Assembly (NCBI RefSeq): GCF_010560025.1
Contig: NZ_SAIY01000007.1
Coordinates: 1-64,000, forward strand
Reading direction: 5' to 3'
Length of the DNA: 64,000 nt
Origin: Verrucosispora sioxanthis
GTDB lineage: Bacteria > Actinomycetota > Actinomycetes > Mycobacteriales > Micromonosporaceae
The translations under genes and the position numbers were made by a program. A model generated the notes under the pieces. It worked only from the letters and a program-made list of their open reading frames with translations. It was not told the origin of the DNA and did not search any database. Shown here piece by piece: positions 24,536 to 34,991 of the stretch (its first letter is position 1; each line of letters begins with the position of its first letter).

Positions 24536-25114
24536 ATGCTGCTCTCCGACCGCGACCTGGTCTCCGAGATCAAGGCGGGCACCCTGGCGCTCGAACCGTT
24601 CGAGCCCACCCTGGTGCAGCCCTCCAGCATCGACGTACGTCTGGACAAACTCTTCCGGGTCTTCAACAACCACCTCTACACCCACATCGACCCGGCCACC
24701 CGACAGGACGACCTCACCTCCGCGGTCGAGGTGCCCGACGGCCAGGCGTTCGTGCTGCACCCGGGCGAGTTCGTCCTCGCCTCCACGCTCGAGGTCATCT
24801 CGCTGGGCGACCAGCTCGCCGGCCGCCTCGAAGGCAAGTCCAGCCTGGGACGGCTCGGCCTGCTCACCCACTCCACCGCCGGCTTCATCGACCCCGGCTT
24901 CTCCGGTCACGTCACCCTGGAACTGTCCAACGTGGCAAACCTGCCGATCACCCTCTGGCCGGGGATGAAGATCGGGCAGCTCTGCATCTTCCGGCTCTCC
25001 TCGCCGGCCGAGCATCCGTACGGCTCGGCCGTCTACGGCTCCCGCTATCAGGGTCAGCGCGGCCCGACGCCCAGTCGTGCCTGGCAGAGCTGGCGCACCT
25101 GGCCCACCCGCTGA
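24536..25114 (+). CDS. dcd: dCTP deaminase
   Basis: 192 residues, normal length. Converts dCTP to dUTP (some actinobacterial and archaeal forms are bifunctional and release dUMP). Signature regions: MLLSDRDLVSEIKAGTL at the start, PSSIDVRLD near 29-37, LEGKSSLGRLGLLTHSTAGFIDPGF (about 100-124) with the catalytic-type Glu and PGF element, and YQGQRGPTPSR at the C-terminus. ATG 24536 gives the canonical N-terminus. The nearby LexA-type box suggests control of pyrimidine dNTP supply with DNA damage. Confidence 0.95.
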   Translation: MLLSDRDLVSEIKAGTLALEPFEPTLVQPSSIDVRLDKLFRVFNNHLYTHIDPATRQDDLTSAVEVPDGQAFVLHPGEFVLASTLEVISLGDQLAGRLEGKSSLGRLGLLTHSTAGFIDPGFSGHVTLELSNVANLPITLWPGMKIGQLCIFRLSSPAEHPYGSAVYGSRYQGQRGPTPSRAWQSWRTWPTR

Positions 25115-25126
25115 CACCGCAGATCC

Positions 25127-26161
25127 TCAGCCGGGCCGGCCGAAACTGTGCACCGGGCTGCTGTCCAGCCGCTTCATCTTGACCGGTTGACCCGCCCGGG
25201 AGGCGTGCACCACCCAGCCGTCGCCGACGTACATCCCGACATGGTGCAGGTCCCGGTAGTAGAAGACCAGGTCGCCGGGGCGCAACGCGCCGCGACTGAC
25301 CGACTCGGTGACCCGGCGCTGTCTCGCCGCGTTGTGCGGCAGTGCGACACCGGCCCGCGACCAGGCGGCCAACGTCAGCCCGGAACAGTCGTACGCGTCG
25401 GGCCCCTCGGCGCCCCAGGAGTACGGCTTGCCGATCTGGGCGCAGGCGAAGGTCACCGCCTCGCCGGCCGCACCACCCGGGTAGCTGGCCGGGCAGGGCG
25501 CCGGCCGTAGCGGCCCACCACCACCCTTCCCGTACGCCCGCAGCCGGAGCCGTTGCAACCTGTCGATCTCGGCGTCGATCTGTCGCCGCCGCTCGGCGAG
25601 ATCAGCCTCGGTACGGGTCAGCTCGCCGATCGTGCGGTCCAGGCCGGCCTTGGCCTCGGCGAGTTCGTCGCGCAGGTCACTCGCGTGCCGCACGTCCTGC
25701 TGCTGCACGCGGGCGTACCGGTCGAGCAGCCCGAGCTGCTCGACCACCTCGCCCGGCGACCGGCTGCCGAGCAGCGTGTTGACGACCCGGACCTGTTCGC
25801 CCTTGTACGCGCGGGCGGCGAGCTTGCCGACCCGGTCCATGGCCTCGTCCACCTGGCGTTGCAGCGGTGCCATCCGGGCGGCCAGCGCGTCCGCCTCCCG
25901 CCGCTTGCCGGCCAGGTCCTGCCGGGTTGCGTTGTGCTGCTCGATGACGGGTTCGAGCCGATTCCAGTCCTCGTCGATCTGGCGCTCGATGTCGGCGACC
26001 GTGGGCTCGGCCCGGGCCTGCGTCGCGCCACCGACCAGCATCACAGCGGTCGCGGCCAGGCCGGCGAGAATGCAGCGGTACCAGCTGGAACGCGGCGCCG
26101 CCGTCGGTCGGCCGGGCATCCCCGGCCGCAGTGACGGTGGCCGCGGGGCATGGTCTGCCAC
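25127..26161 (-). CDS. NlpC/P60 peptidoglycan hydrolase with coiled-coil (copy 1)
   Basis: 344 residues from the preferred GTG at 26161 (AAGGAG lies 11 bases upstream; a GTG at 26173 is too close to it). Signal segment near 30-55 (CILAGLAATAVMLVGGATQARA), then a coiled-coil domain (about 60-215) typical of RipA/CwlO-like regulators, then the NlpC/P60 domain with the catalytic DCSGL Cys, HHVGMYVG His and VVHASRAG. It cuts within peptide stems of peptidoglycan at division or growth. Transcription starts upstream of a c-di-AMP riboswitch. Convergent with dcd, 12 bases apart. Confidence 0.9.
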   Translation of the reverse strand: MADHAPRPPSLRPGMPGRPTAAPRSSWYRCILAGLAATAVMLVGGATQARAEPTVADIERQIDEDWNRLEPVIEQHNATRQDLAGKRREADALAARMAPLQRQVDEAMDRVGKLAARAYKGEQVRVVNTLLGSRSPGEVVEQLGLLDRYARVQQQDVRHASDLRDELAEAKAGLDRTIGELTRTEADLAERRRQIDAEIDRLQRLRLRAYGKGGGGPLRPAPCPASYPGGAAGEAVTFACAQIGKPYSWGAEGPDAYDCSGLTLAAWSRAGVALPHNAARQRRVTESVSRGALRPGDLVFYYRDLHHVGMYVGDGWVVHASRAGQPVKMKRLDSSPVHSFGRPG

Positions 26162-26183
26162 CGGGCTCAGCACTCCTTCTTCC

Positions 26184-26320
26184 GCTACCGCCTACCGGGT
26201 TAGCTGACGGGTTCGGGCGGGAAGGGACGCCCTACCGTGACCGTCACGGATTCACCCCGGGTACCTGGTTCCCCGGCTCGCTGACGAGCGATTCGGCGGT
26301 GTCGGACCGTTACCGCCCGG
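26184..26320 (-). ncRNA. ydaO-yuaA (c-di-AMP) riboswitch
   Basis: The minus strand carries the hallmark blocks GAGCCGGGGAACC (around 26276), GGGGTGAATCCG (around 26255) and GAACCCGTCAGCTAACCCGG followed by TAGGCGG (26192-26215), in the right order and just upstream of an NlpC/P60 gene, a common target in Actinobacteria. Boundaries are approximate. In Actinobacteria c-di-AMP binding generally turns expression off. Confidence 0.88.
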
Positions 26321-26354
26321 GGTGGGCGGACCTGCCAGCGGCCGACGATTGCCC

Positions 26355-26384
26355 AGCGTAGGGACGATCGGCGTCGATACGCAA
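26355..26384 (-). promoter_or_regulatory. Candidate promoter of the riboswitch/NlpC transcript
   Basis: Minus-strand TTGCGT (26379-26384) and TACGCT (26355-26360) are 18 bases apart and would start RNA a short way before the riboswitch. Confidence 0.45.
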
Positions 26385-26426
26385 CACAACCGCACCGTTA
26401 CCGTGGGTGCTGATACCCGACAACGG

Positions 26427-26460
26427 CGAGGGCCCCCGTCGACTTGACCGGGGGCCCTCG
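26427..26460 (-). terminator. Terminator after NlpC/P60 copy 2
   Basis: A perfect 12-bp stem CGAGGGCCCCCG (26427-26438) paired with 26449-26460 over a 10-nt loop, 40 bases past the stop of the copy-2 gene. It isolates the riboswitch transcript from the upstream gene. Confidence 0.8.
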
Positions 26461-26500
26461 GGCGTTCCTACGCGACCGCTCAGCGGACGCTGGTGGCGGC

Positions 26501-27505
26501 TCAGCCGGGGCGGCGGAAACCGGCGACCGGCATGGTCGTGATGGGCGAGACGTTCACCGGCTTGCCGGCGCGAGCCGCGTGCACCATCTGGTTGTTGCCG
26601 AGGTACAGCCCGACGTGGCTCACGTCGCTGCGGAAGAAGACCAGATCGCCGGGACGGGCATCGGCGCGGGAGACGGCCTTGCCCTCGTTCCACTGGGCAC
26701 CGGTGAAGTGGGTGAGGTAGATCCCCGCGGCCTTGTACGCGTACTGGGTCAGACCCGAGCAGTCGAACGAGTTCGGGCCGGTGGCACCCCAGACGTACGG
26801 CTTGCCGACCTGGGCGCACGCGGTCCGGATGGCCGTGCGGGCGGCGTCGCTGACCACACCGTTGATGGTCGGGCAGTTGGTGGTCTTCACCGTCGTCACC
26901 GGCAGCGACTTCTCCAGCCGCTTGATCTCGGCGTCGATCTGCTTCTTCTTGGCCGCCAGCTGCTTCTGCTTCGCCTCCTGGTCGGCGATCAGGGCGTCGA
27001 GCTTGGCCTTCTGGTCGTCGTACTTCTTGCGGATCTTCATGACGCCTTCGAGCTCGCGGCGCTCCTGCGAGGCGAGCCGGTCGAGGAAGGCCATCTGCTC
27101 GCCGAGCTCGTTCGGCTTCGAGTTGAGCAGGACGACACCGATCTCCTTGGACGGGCCGGTGATGTAGTACCGGGAGGCGAGATCGGCCACCCGGTTCATC
27201 GCCAGCTCGGTCTCCAGGGCCAGCGGCTGGATCTTCTTCTCCAGGCTCTTCGACTTCTGCTTGTTGACCCGCAGCTGGGAGCGCACCTTGTTGTACTGCT
27301 CGATGGTGGGTTCCAGCTTCTGCCACTGCTTGTCGATCTGGGCCTCGATCTCGTCGACCGAGGGCTCGGCGTACGCGGGGGCGGCGAGCAGGCCGGCACC
27401 GACCGCGGCGGCGGCGACCAGGACGACCAGCCCGCGGGCGGCCCTACGCAGGCCACCCGGACGGGATCGTCCCGGCGCACGACGATGGAGGGGCATGGTT
27501 GCCAC
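26501..27505 (-). CDS. NlpC/P60 peptidoglycan hydrolase with coiled-coil (copy 2)
   Basis: 334 residues from the GTG at 27505, preceded by AAAGGAGAC; an ATG at 27496 is also possible. Signal segment (GLVVLVAAAAVGAGLLAAPA-YA) near 20-45, a long Lys/Glu-rich coiled coil (50-205) and the NlpC/P60 domain with FDCSGLTQYA, SHVGLYLGNN and MVHAARAGKP. The layout is the same as copy 1 and the two share C-terminal sequence, so they are tandem paralogues. Unlike copy 1 it has no riboswitch upstream; about 200 bases of leader contain AT-rich promoter-like sequence. Confidence 0.9.
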   Translation of the reverse strand: MATMPLHRRAPGRSRPGGLRRAARGLVVLVAAAAVGAGLLAAPAYAEPSVDEIEAQIDKQWQKLEPTIEQYNKVRSQLRVNKQKSKSLEKKIQPLALETELAMNRVADLASRYYITGPSKEIGVVLLNSKPNELGEQMAFLDRLASQERRELEGVMKIRKKYDDQKAKLDALIADQEAKQKQLAAKKKQIDAEIKRLEKSLPVTTVKTTNCPTINGVVSDAARTAIRTACAQVGKPYVWGATGPNSFDCSGLTQYAYKAAGIYLTHFTGAQWNEGKAVSRADARPGDLVFFRSDVSHVGLYLGNNQMVHAARAGKPVNVSPITTMPVAGFRRPG

Positions 27506-27709
27506 CGGCAGCGTCTCCTTTGCAACCGACCACCGGGCGTCCCGCGAGAGGTATGTGGCGGGATCCGACGACCCATGGCGGTCGGTGCCCCACATTAGGG
27601 AACGGTAGGTGGGGAATCAAGGCGACCAACGGCTCATTCACCTTTGCGCGACGGTACGCACACAAAGGGTGTCGGCCGATTCGTTATAGTTACGTACGCC
27701 AATACAAAA

Positions 27710-27750
27710 CCGGGCGGGGCGGCACTGGATAGGGGTGCCGCCCCGCCCGG
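27710..27750 (-). terminator. Rho-independent terminator of the Fe-S oxidoreductase gene
   Basis: A perfect 15-bp stem (27710-27724 with 27736-27750) and 11-nt loop, followed on the minus strand by TTTTGT. One of the few here with a real T-run. Confidence 0.88.
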
Positions 27751-27764
27751 TGTGTTCGGGCCGG

Positions 27765-29960
<2,196 letters not shown>

Positions 29961-30103
29961 CGAGTTGGCCTCCCGGTCTGCTGCCTGTCGACGGCTCGGC
30001 GACCGGCGGCGTCGGTGCGATCGTCGACCAACGCCGCCGCACCTCAACCCGATCGGTCGATGACCTCGCTCCGCTCGGTCATGCAGTGCAGCCTACGCGC
30101 AAG

Positions 30104-30119
30104 GTTACCCAGCAGTAAC
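30104..30119. promoter_or_regulatory. Second GTTACTG-N-T-N-GGTAAC palindrome
   Basis: Minus-strand reading GTTACTGCTGGGTAAC, identical at 14 of 16 positions to the site at 16141-16156. It is 144 bases before the oxidoreductase start. Confidence 0.55.
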
Positions 30120-30235
30120 GTGAGTCATCTCGCACCCGGGGCCACGCTGCCCTTGGCACACCTTAGGAGGCCGGCGGCACCGCCGCTCGGGCGGGCCGCC
30201 GGAGGTGCCGGGCAGCCACGGCCTTGAGCTGCGGG

Positions 30236-30502
30236 TCAGCGCCAGCGGGAGAGCACGATCAGGGAGGCGACCATCGCGCCGAACCCGACCGCCAGGTTCC
30301 AGTACCCCAGCTCCATGACCGGGTACTCCTGCTCGGAGAGGTAGTAGACCACCAGCCAACCGATGCCGAAGACGATCAGCGACACCGCCAGAACCGGCAG
30401 CCACACCGGGCTGGGCTTGTTGGTTGCCGCGGTCGTCGCCGTCGGGCGGACGTCCGTGGGCGGGGTGTACACCTTCTTCTTGCGGACCTGAGACTTGGGC
30501 AC
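30236..30502 (-). CDS. crgA: Cell division protein CrgA
   Basis: 88 residues, two transmembrane helices. It starts MPKSQVRKKKVYTPP, as CrgA proteins do, with a basic/Pro-rich cytosolic head, helix 1 (LPVLAVSLIVFGIGWLVVYY), the EQEYPVMELGYWN external loop, and helix 2 ending in SRWR. CrgA inhibits or stabilises FtsZ-ring-associated complexes and recruits PbpA in mycobacteria. Its position beside the pkn/pbp cluster matches the conserved actinobacterial order. Confidence 0.95.
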   Translation of the reverse strand: MPKSQVRKKKVYTPPTDVRPTATTAATNKPSPVWLPVLAVSLIVFGIGWLVVYYLSEQEYPVMELGYWNLAVGFGAMVASLIVLSRWR

Positions 30503-30727
30503 GGCGCTCTCCAGAGGGGTTACGACCTCGTCCGGCCTGACAACCGGGCGCGAGGGCGACGGTCCATGGCCAATAATGTTCGACAGCTAGCGTAGTCCGG
30601 AACACCCGTCCGATCCACGAATGAGGTGAGACCGGTACCGGGCAGCACCGGAAAACGGCAGCAGGACGACCGACGCCGCGCCCCGCACCGGGTAGCGTCG
30701 GAGCGCGACGAGCAGGGGGACTGGCCC

Positions 30728-31537
30728 GTGGAGTACACGTCCGGCGCAGCGTCGTGGCAGAAGGCGCTGCGACGACTCGTCGCCGGGTTGCTGCCCCGGC
30801 GGCCACGTCAGCGCCGCCCGTTCTGGTCGGTAGGTGTGCCGCTGATCGCCCTGGCGGCGGGCCTGCTCTTCACCACGACGGCCACGACGGCGGGCGGCAC
30901 CGCCCTGCGTGAGGATCGCCGACCCCAACTGACCGAGCTGATCGAGGATCGCCGCGCGCAGGTGGCGGCGAACGAGCAGCGGGCCGCCACGCTGCGCGGC
31001 GAAGTGGAAAGCCGGACAGCCGTCCTGGCCAACTCGAACGGCCCGATCCGGGAACAGCAGCAGCGGGCCGACGCCAACCGGGCCGCCGCCGGCTTCACCG
31101 CCCTCACCGGCACCGGCCTGACCGTCGAGCTCAACGACGCACCGCAGTTGAGCAATCTGCCCGAAGGTGCCTCCAACGACGACCTGGTCGTCCACCAGGG
31201 CGACGTGCAGGCGGTGGTCAACGCGCTCTGGGCCGGCGGTGCCGAGGCGATGTCAATCATGAACGTGCGCGTCCTGACGACCAGCGCGGTACGCTGCGTG
31301 GGTAACACCCTGCTGTTGCACGGCCGGGTGTACTCCCCACCTTTCAAGATCGTAGCAATTGGCGATCCCGCCGCACTCCGGCAGGCCCTCGCCGCTTCCG
31401 AGGGAGTCCGGTGGTTCAGGGACGCGGTCGACAACTACCAACTCGGCTACTCAGAGACCCCTGGCACCGTCACGGTGCCCGCCTTCGAGGACTCCACCAC
31501 CCTGCGTTCGGCGACGGTGCCGGCGGTGCCGCAGTGA
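30728..31537 (+). CDS. DUF881-family membrane protein
   Basis: 269 residues. One transmembrane helix (PFWSVGVPLIALAAGLLFTT) around 35-55, an external coiled segment (LREDRRPQLTELIEDRRAQV...), and the DUF881 core with TALTGTGLTVELNDAP, DDLVVHQGDVQAVVNALW and VRCVGNTLLLHGRVYSPPF. DUF881 proteins are conserved next to crgA/pkn loci and are thought to be division-related, but the mechanism is unknown. The GTG at 30728 has an AGGGGGA site. The frame overlaps the next gene region closely (eight bases to the next start), so it is likely co-transcribed with the sortase. Confidence 0.85.
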   Translation: MEYTSGAASWQKALRRLVAGLLPRRPRQRRPFWSVGVPLIALAAGLLFTTTATTAGGTALREDRRPQLTELIEDRRAQVAANEQRAATLRGEVESRTAVLANSNGPIREQQQRADANRAAAGFTALTGTGLTVELNDAPQLSNLPEGASNDDLVVHQGDVQAVVNALWAGGAEAMSIMNVRVLTTSAVRCVGNTLLLHGRVYSPPFKIVAIGDPAALRQALAASEGVRWFRDAVDNYQLGYSETPGTVTVPAFEDSTTLRSATVPAVPQ

Positions 31538-31544
31538 GCCCCCG

Positions 31545-34011
31545 GTGAGCCCGCAGTCAGACGGTCGGCACCGCGACCAGACCGACGAGCCCACCGCCTT
31601 CCTGCCCAAGGTCGACCGGGCCGAGTCCGCCGACGCCCGGACGGCGGGTGCCTGGCCCGACCCGGTGCTGCCCACCCGGTCCGGACCATCGCCGGCACCG
31701 CACGATCCGTCGCCGACCCCAGCTCGGCGGCCGACCGATCAGGCTGCCGCCGGGGGTCGGCTGCCGGACGGCCAGCGGCCGACCAACTCCGGCCGTTTCG
31801 ACGGGACCGCCGAGCCCACCTCGCCCGCCGGCTCCGGCCGATGGGACCCGGCACCGCCGGCGCACCAGTGGGACACCGCCGCGACCACCGGTCGTGGCGC
31901 CAACCAGTGGGATCCGGCACCCGGCGCGCAGCGTCCAGCGGATCCCGACCGCACGGCCAACCAGTGGGACTCCGTGCCCGGTTCGGTTCGTGGCGCATCC
32001 GGTCCGCCGCAGAGCGCGGGAGACAACGACCAGTGGCATGGCGTGCCCCTGCCGTCGGGTCAGCCGGACATTCCGGTAGGGCCCACGCCGTGGCACGGCG
32101 CCTTCCAGCCCACCCGGCGCCCGAGCGACCCCCAACAGCAGCCACCGAGCGGCAGCCGCCCAACAGCCCCGGACGGCGGTCACGCCGGATCCGGTCATCC
32201 GGGCGTCACCGGCACCCCACCGCCCTGGCCCGGCACCCAAACGCCCGGTCCGAGCCGGGCCGGGACCGCACCGACGCCACCCAGCGGTGGCGCGACCTGG
32301 CCCGACCGCGAGCCGCCGAGGCAGCCTGGCGGGGCCACGAACCCCGCCACCATACGCCCGGCCACGCCACCGACCGGTCCGTCACCACAGCCGTCGCCAG
32401 CCACGCCGAACCCGCAGTTCGGCGCACCCCACGGTGAGCACGCGCCGCGTCCCGGTGCCGGCCAGGCCGGCACCGCAGCGTCGGCACCGCAGCCGCCACG
32501 CCCCGGTCCGGGCAGCCTGCCGGCGCAGCGCCAGCATCGCAGGCGCCGTTCGTCGGACCGGCGAGCACCAACGGCCCGGTCCAGCCGCCGCGTCCCGGCC
32601 AGCCAAGTCAGGACAGGTCGGCACCGCAGTCGCCACATGCCGGGCAGGCCGGCCAGGACAGGCCCGCCGGGAACGGTTCGGCGTACCCGGTGCCGGGCCA
32701 GCCGCCGGCCGTACCGTCCTGGTCCGCCGAGAGTCGGCGCGCAGCGGGCGTCGAGCCGGCACGGCAGTCGCCGGAACGCGGACCCGGTCAGAGTGACTGG
32801 TCCGGTGAGGGCCCGACCGCGCTGATACCGAAGGTCGGCGACGTCGCCGGTCCGGCAGCCGGCCGGGGACGGAGTCGACCAGGGCGACTCAGGCGACGAA
32901 CGGCCATCCCGGCACTGCGGCCGTCCCGGGCAGCCCGGCGGCCACGGACCGTCCGGTCAACTCCACCTCGGGTCAGCAGGCCCGCCCGGCGGCACCCGGC
33001 CAGCCGACGGCACCGGGGCAAGCTCCCGCACCCGGCCAGCCGTCCGCAGCCGGCCAGCCGTCCGCGCCGGGCCGGTCGGCCGACCCGGCGGCGACCGCCC
33101 TCATCCCGGCGGTCACCGCCGCCAGGCCGAGCGCTCCGCCGGTCCTGGACTCGACCGCCCTGATGGGTGCCGTACCTCGGCCGCCCAGGAGCGAGGAACC
33201 GTCGGACGGTGCCGACCAGCCCGCCGAGGCACCGAAGCCGCGGCGTGGCGACCGGGTGGTGCAACTACGCCCCCACCAGACGGGTGAGGGCTACAAGAGC
33301 GTCTACTCGGAGCTGACCCGACCGTCGCTGTGGTCCCGGGTACGCACCGGTCTCCGGTTCAGCGGCGAACTGCTGATCACCTTCGGCCTGGTGGTGCTGC
33401 TCTTCGCCGGCTACGAGATCTGGGGCAAGTCGGCGATCGTCGACGCCCACCAGGGCGAGCTGAGCGAGCAGTTGGCCCAGGCGTGGGCACCCGAGCCGGT
33501 GACGGACCCGACGGTGTCCGCGTCGGCCAGCCCGTCCGCCAAGCCGAAACCTGCGGTGCAGGGCACCCCGATCGCCGGCCTCTACATTCCGAAGTTCGAC
33601 AAGGAATGGATCGTGGTCGAGGGGGTCGGCCAGCAGGACATCCGGTACGCGCCGGGGCACTACCCGGACAGCGCCATGCCGGGCCAGGTGGGCAACTTCT
33701 CCGTGGCCGGGCACCGGAACCGGGCCACCTTCTGGCGGCTGGACGAGCTGCGTGAGGGCGACCCGATCCTGGTCGAGGGCCGCAACGAGTGGTACGTCTA
33801 CCAGGTGACCGAGAGCCTGGTCGTGAAGCCGACCCAGGTCGAGGTGGTGGCTCCGGTGCCGGGTCGTCCGGGCGAGAAACCGACCAAACGGATGCTGACC
33901 CTGACCACCTGCAACCCGAAGTTCGACAACTACGAGCGGTTGATCATTCACGCCGAGTTGACGCGTACCCAGCCGAAGGCCGAGGGACGCCCGGCGGAGC
34001 TGGGGACCTGA
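31545..34011 (+). pseudogene. Class E sortase gene with long Pro/Thr-rich cytosolic N-terminus; two apparent frame breaks
   Basis: Starting at GTG 31545 (MSPQSDGRHRDQTDEPTAFL), a Pro/Gly/Gln-rich tail runs in one frame to about 32510. It continues in a second frame (to the EGPTALIPKV segment at about 32865) and a third frame leads through TALIPAV and DSTALMGAV into the intact sortase. Style and composition are continuous, and the catalytic domain is undamaged, so base-level indels in low-complexity GC-rich DNA are more likely than decay. If the breaks are real, the tail would be lost and the sortase would need an internal start. Confidence 0.65.
33163..34011 (+). CDS. Class E sortase, intact membrane and catalytic part
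   Basis: 282 residues from the first in-frame ATG; the true protein probably begins at 31545. One membrane helix (LLITFGLVVLLFAGYEIWG, about 65-88), a short Ser/Pro spacer, then the sortase barrel: PIAGLYIPKFDKEWIVVEGV, catalytic His in SVAGHRNRATFW (about 183), and the Cys in LTTCNPKFDNYERL (residue 250) with the Arg two to eight residues later. Class E enzymes attach LAxTG-bearing proteins to the wall in high-GC Gram-positives. No LAxTG substrate is encoded in this window. Confidence 0.88.
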   Translation: MGAVPRPPRSEEPSDGADQPAEAPKPRRGDRVVQLRPHQTGEGYKSVYSELTRPSLWSRVRTGLRFSGELLITFGLVVLLFAGYEIWGKSAIVDAHQGELSEQLAQAWAPEPVTDPTVSASASPSAKPKPAVQGTPIAGLYIPKFDKEWIVVEGVGQQDIRYAPGHYPDSAMPGQVGNFSVAGHRNRATFWRLDELREGDPILVEGRNEWYVYQVTESLVVKPTQVEVVAPVPGRPGEKPTKRMLTLTTCNPKFDNYERLIIHAELTRTQPKAEGRPAELGT

Positions 34012-34013
34012 CG

Positions 34014-34316
34014 ATGTACGCCTGGATCTGGCGCAAGCTGCCCTTCGGGCTGCCCGGCAAGCTCGTCGGCAGCCTGCTGCTCGCCACCACCATGGTGGCG
34101 TTGCTGTGGTACGTGGTGTTTCCCTGGGCGGAACCGCTGCTGCCCTTCGACGACGTGCAGGTGACCCAGGAGGACTCCGGCGTACCGGGCGGGCCGGACG
34201 GCGACGTCGGGCCCGGGGACGACGGCGCGGTCGAGGACGCCCCACCGGGCGACGAGCACGACCTGCCGTACGACACCGACCGGAACAACACCCCGCCACC
34301 GGACGAGGACGAGTGA
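34014..34316 (+). CDS. Small bitopic membrane protein with acidic external tail
   Basis: 100 residues. The N-terminus MYAWIWRKLPFGLPGKLVGS is cationic, followed by one helix (LLLATTMVALLWYVVFPWA). The remaining 50 residues are outside and very acidic and Gly/Pro-rich, ending PPPDEDE. The start is two bases after the sortase stop, which indicates translational coupling. It is not a recognised family; position suggests a partner or accessory protein of the sortase/DUF881 group. There is no catalytic motif. Confidence 0.75.
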   Translation: MYAWIWRKLPFGLPGKLVGSLLLATTMVALLWYVVFPWAEPLLPFDDVQVTQEDSGVPGGPDGDVGPGDDGAVEDAPPGDEHDLPYDTDRNNTPPPDEDE

Positions 34317-34321
34317 GCCCG

Positions 34322-34972
34322 ATGCGCGTCCTGGTGATCGACAACTACGACTCGTTCGTCTTCAACCTCGTGCAGTACCTCGGCCAGCTCGGCGTGGAGT
34401 GCGAGGTGCGCCGCAACGACGAGATCGAGGTGGCCGAGGTGGGCCGGGTCGGTGCGGCCGGCGTCCTGCTCTCCCCGGGACCGGGCACCCCCGACCGGGC
34501 TGGCGTCTGTCTCGACGTGATCCGCGAGTACGCCGGCAAGCTGCCGATCTTCGGGGTGTGCCTGGGTCACCAGGCCATCGGCGAGGCGTTCGGAGCGACC
34601 GTCACCCGGGCTCCGGAGCTGCTGCACGGCAAGACCTCGGAGGTCCGGCACGACGACACCGGCGTCCTCGCCGGGCTGCCCGACCCGTTCACGGCGACCC
34701 GCTACCACTCGCTCGCCGTGCTGCGGGAAACCCTGCCGACCGAGCTGGAGGTGACCGGCTGGACGGCCTCCGGGATCGTGATGGCGATGCGACACCGCAC
34801 GCTGCCGATCGAGGGCGTCCAGTTCCATCCCGAGTCGGTGCTGACCGAGGGCGGGCACCTGATGCTGGCCAACTGGCTCGCCGCCTGCGGTCACCCCGAG
34901 GCGCTGGAACGCGCCCCGGAACTGGCCGCCGAGGTCGACGCCCGCCGCCGCGCCGCCTTCGCCACCACCTGA
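34322..34972 (+). CDS. Glutamine amidotransferase, anthranilate/aminodeoxychorismate synthase component II
   Basis: 216 residues, class I amidotransferase. MRVLVIDNYDSFVFNLVQYL, the oxyanion segment LLSPGPGTPDRAG, nucleophile Cys in FGVCLGHQAIGE (about 78) and the His-Glu pair in VQFHPESVLTEG. It supplies ammonia to chorismate for PABA (PabA) or tryptophan (TrpG). Position next to crgA/pkn genes is the conserved place of the PabA-type in actinobacteria, but the product is not decided by sequence alone. ATG 34322 follows a GTG at 34313 that overlaps the previous stop and could be used instead. Confidence 0.9.
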   Translation: MRVLVIDNYDSFVFNLVQYLGQLGVECEVRRNDEIEVAEVGRVGAAGVLLSPGPGTPDRAGVCLDVIREYAGKLPIFGVCLGHQAIGEAFGATVTRAPELLHGKTSEVRHDDTGVLAGLPDPFTATRYHSLAVLRETLPTELEVTGWTASGIVMAMRHRTLPIEGVQFHPESVLTEGGHLMLANWLAACGHPEALERAPELAAEVDARRRAAFATT

Positions 34973-34991
34973 GAATAAGGTCTCGGGGTCG

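Noticed and set aside
27506..27709. A second riboswitch upstream of NlpC/P60 copy 2
   Set aside because: The conserved blocks of ydaO (GGGGTGAATC, CAGCTAACC, GTAGGCGG) are not present in this leader.
33163..34011. LAxTG-type sorting signals as substrates of the sortase within this window
   Set aside because: None of the secreted or membrane proteins here ends in an LAxTG-hydrophobic-basic signal, so the substrate must be elsewhere.
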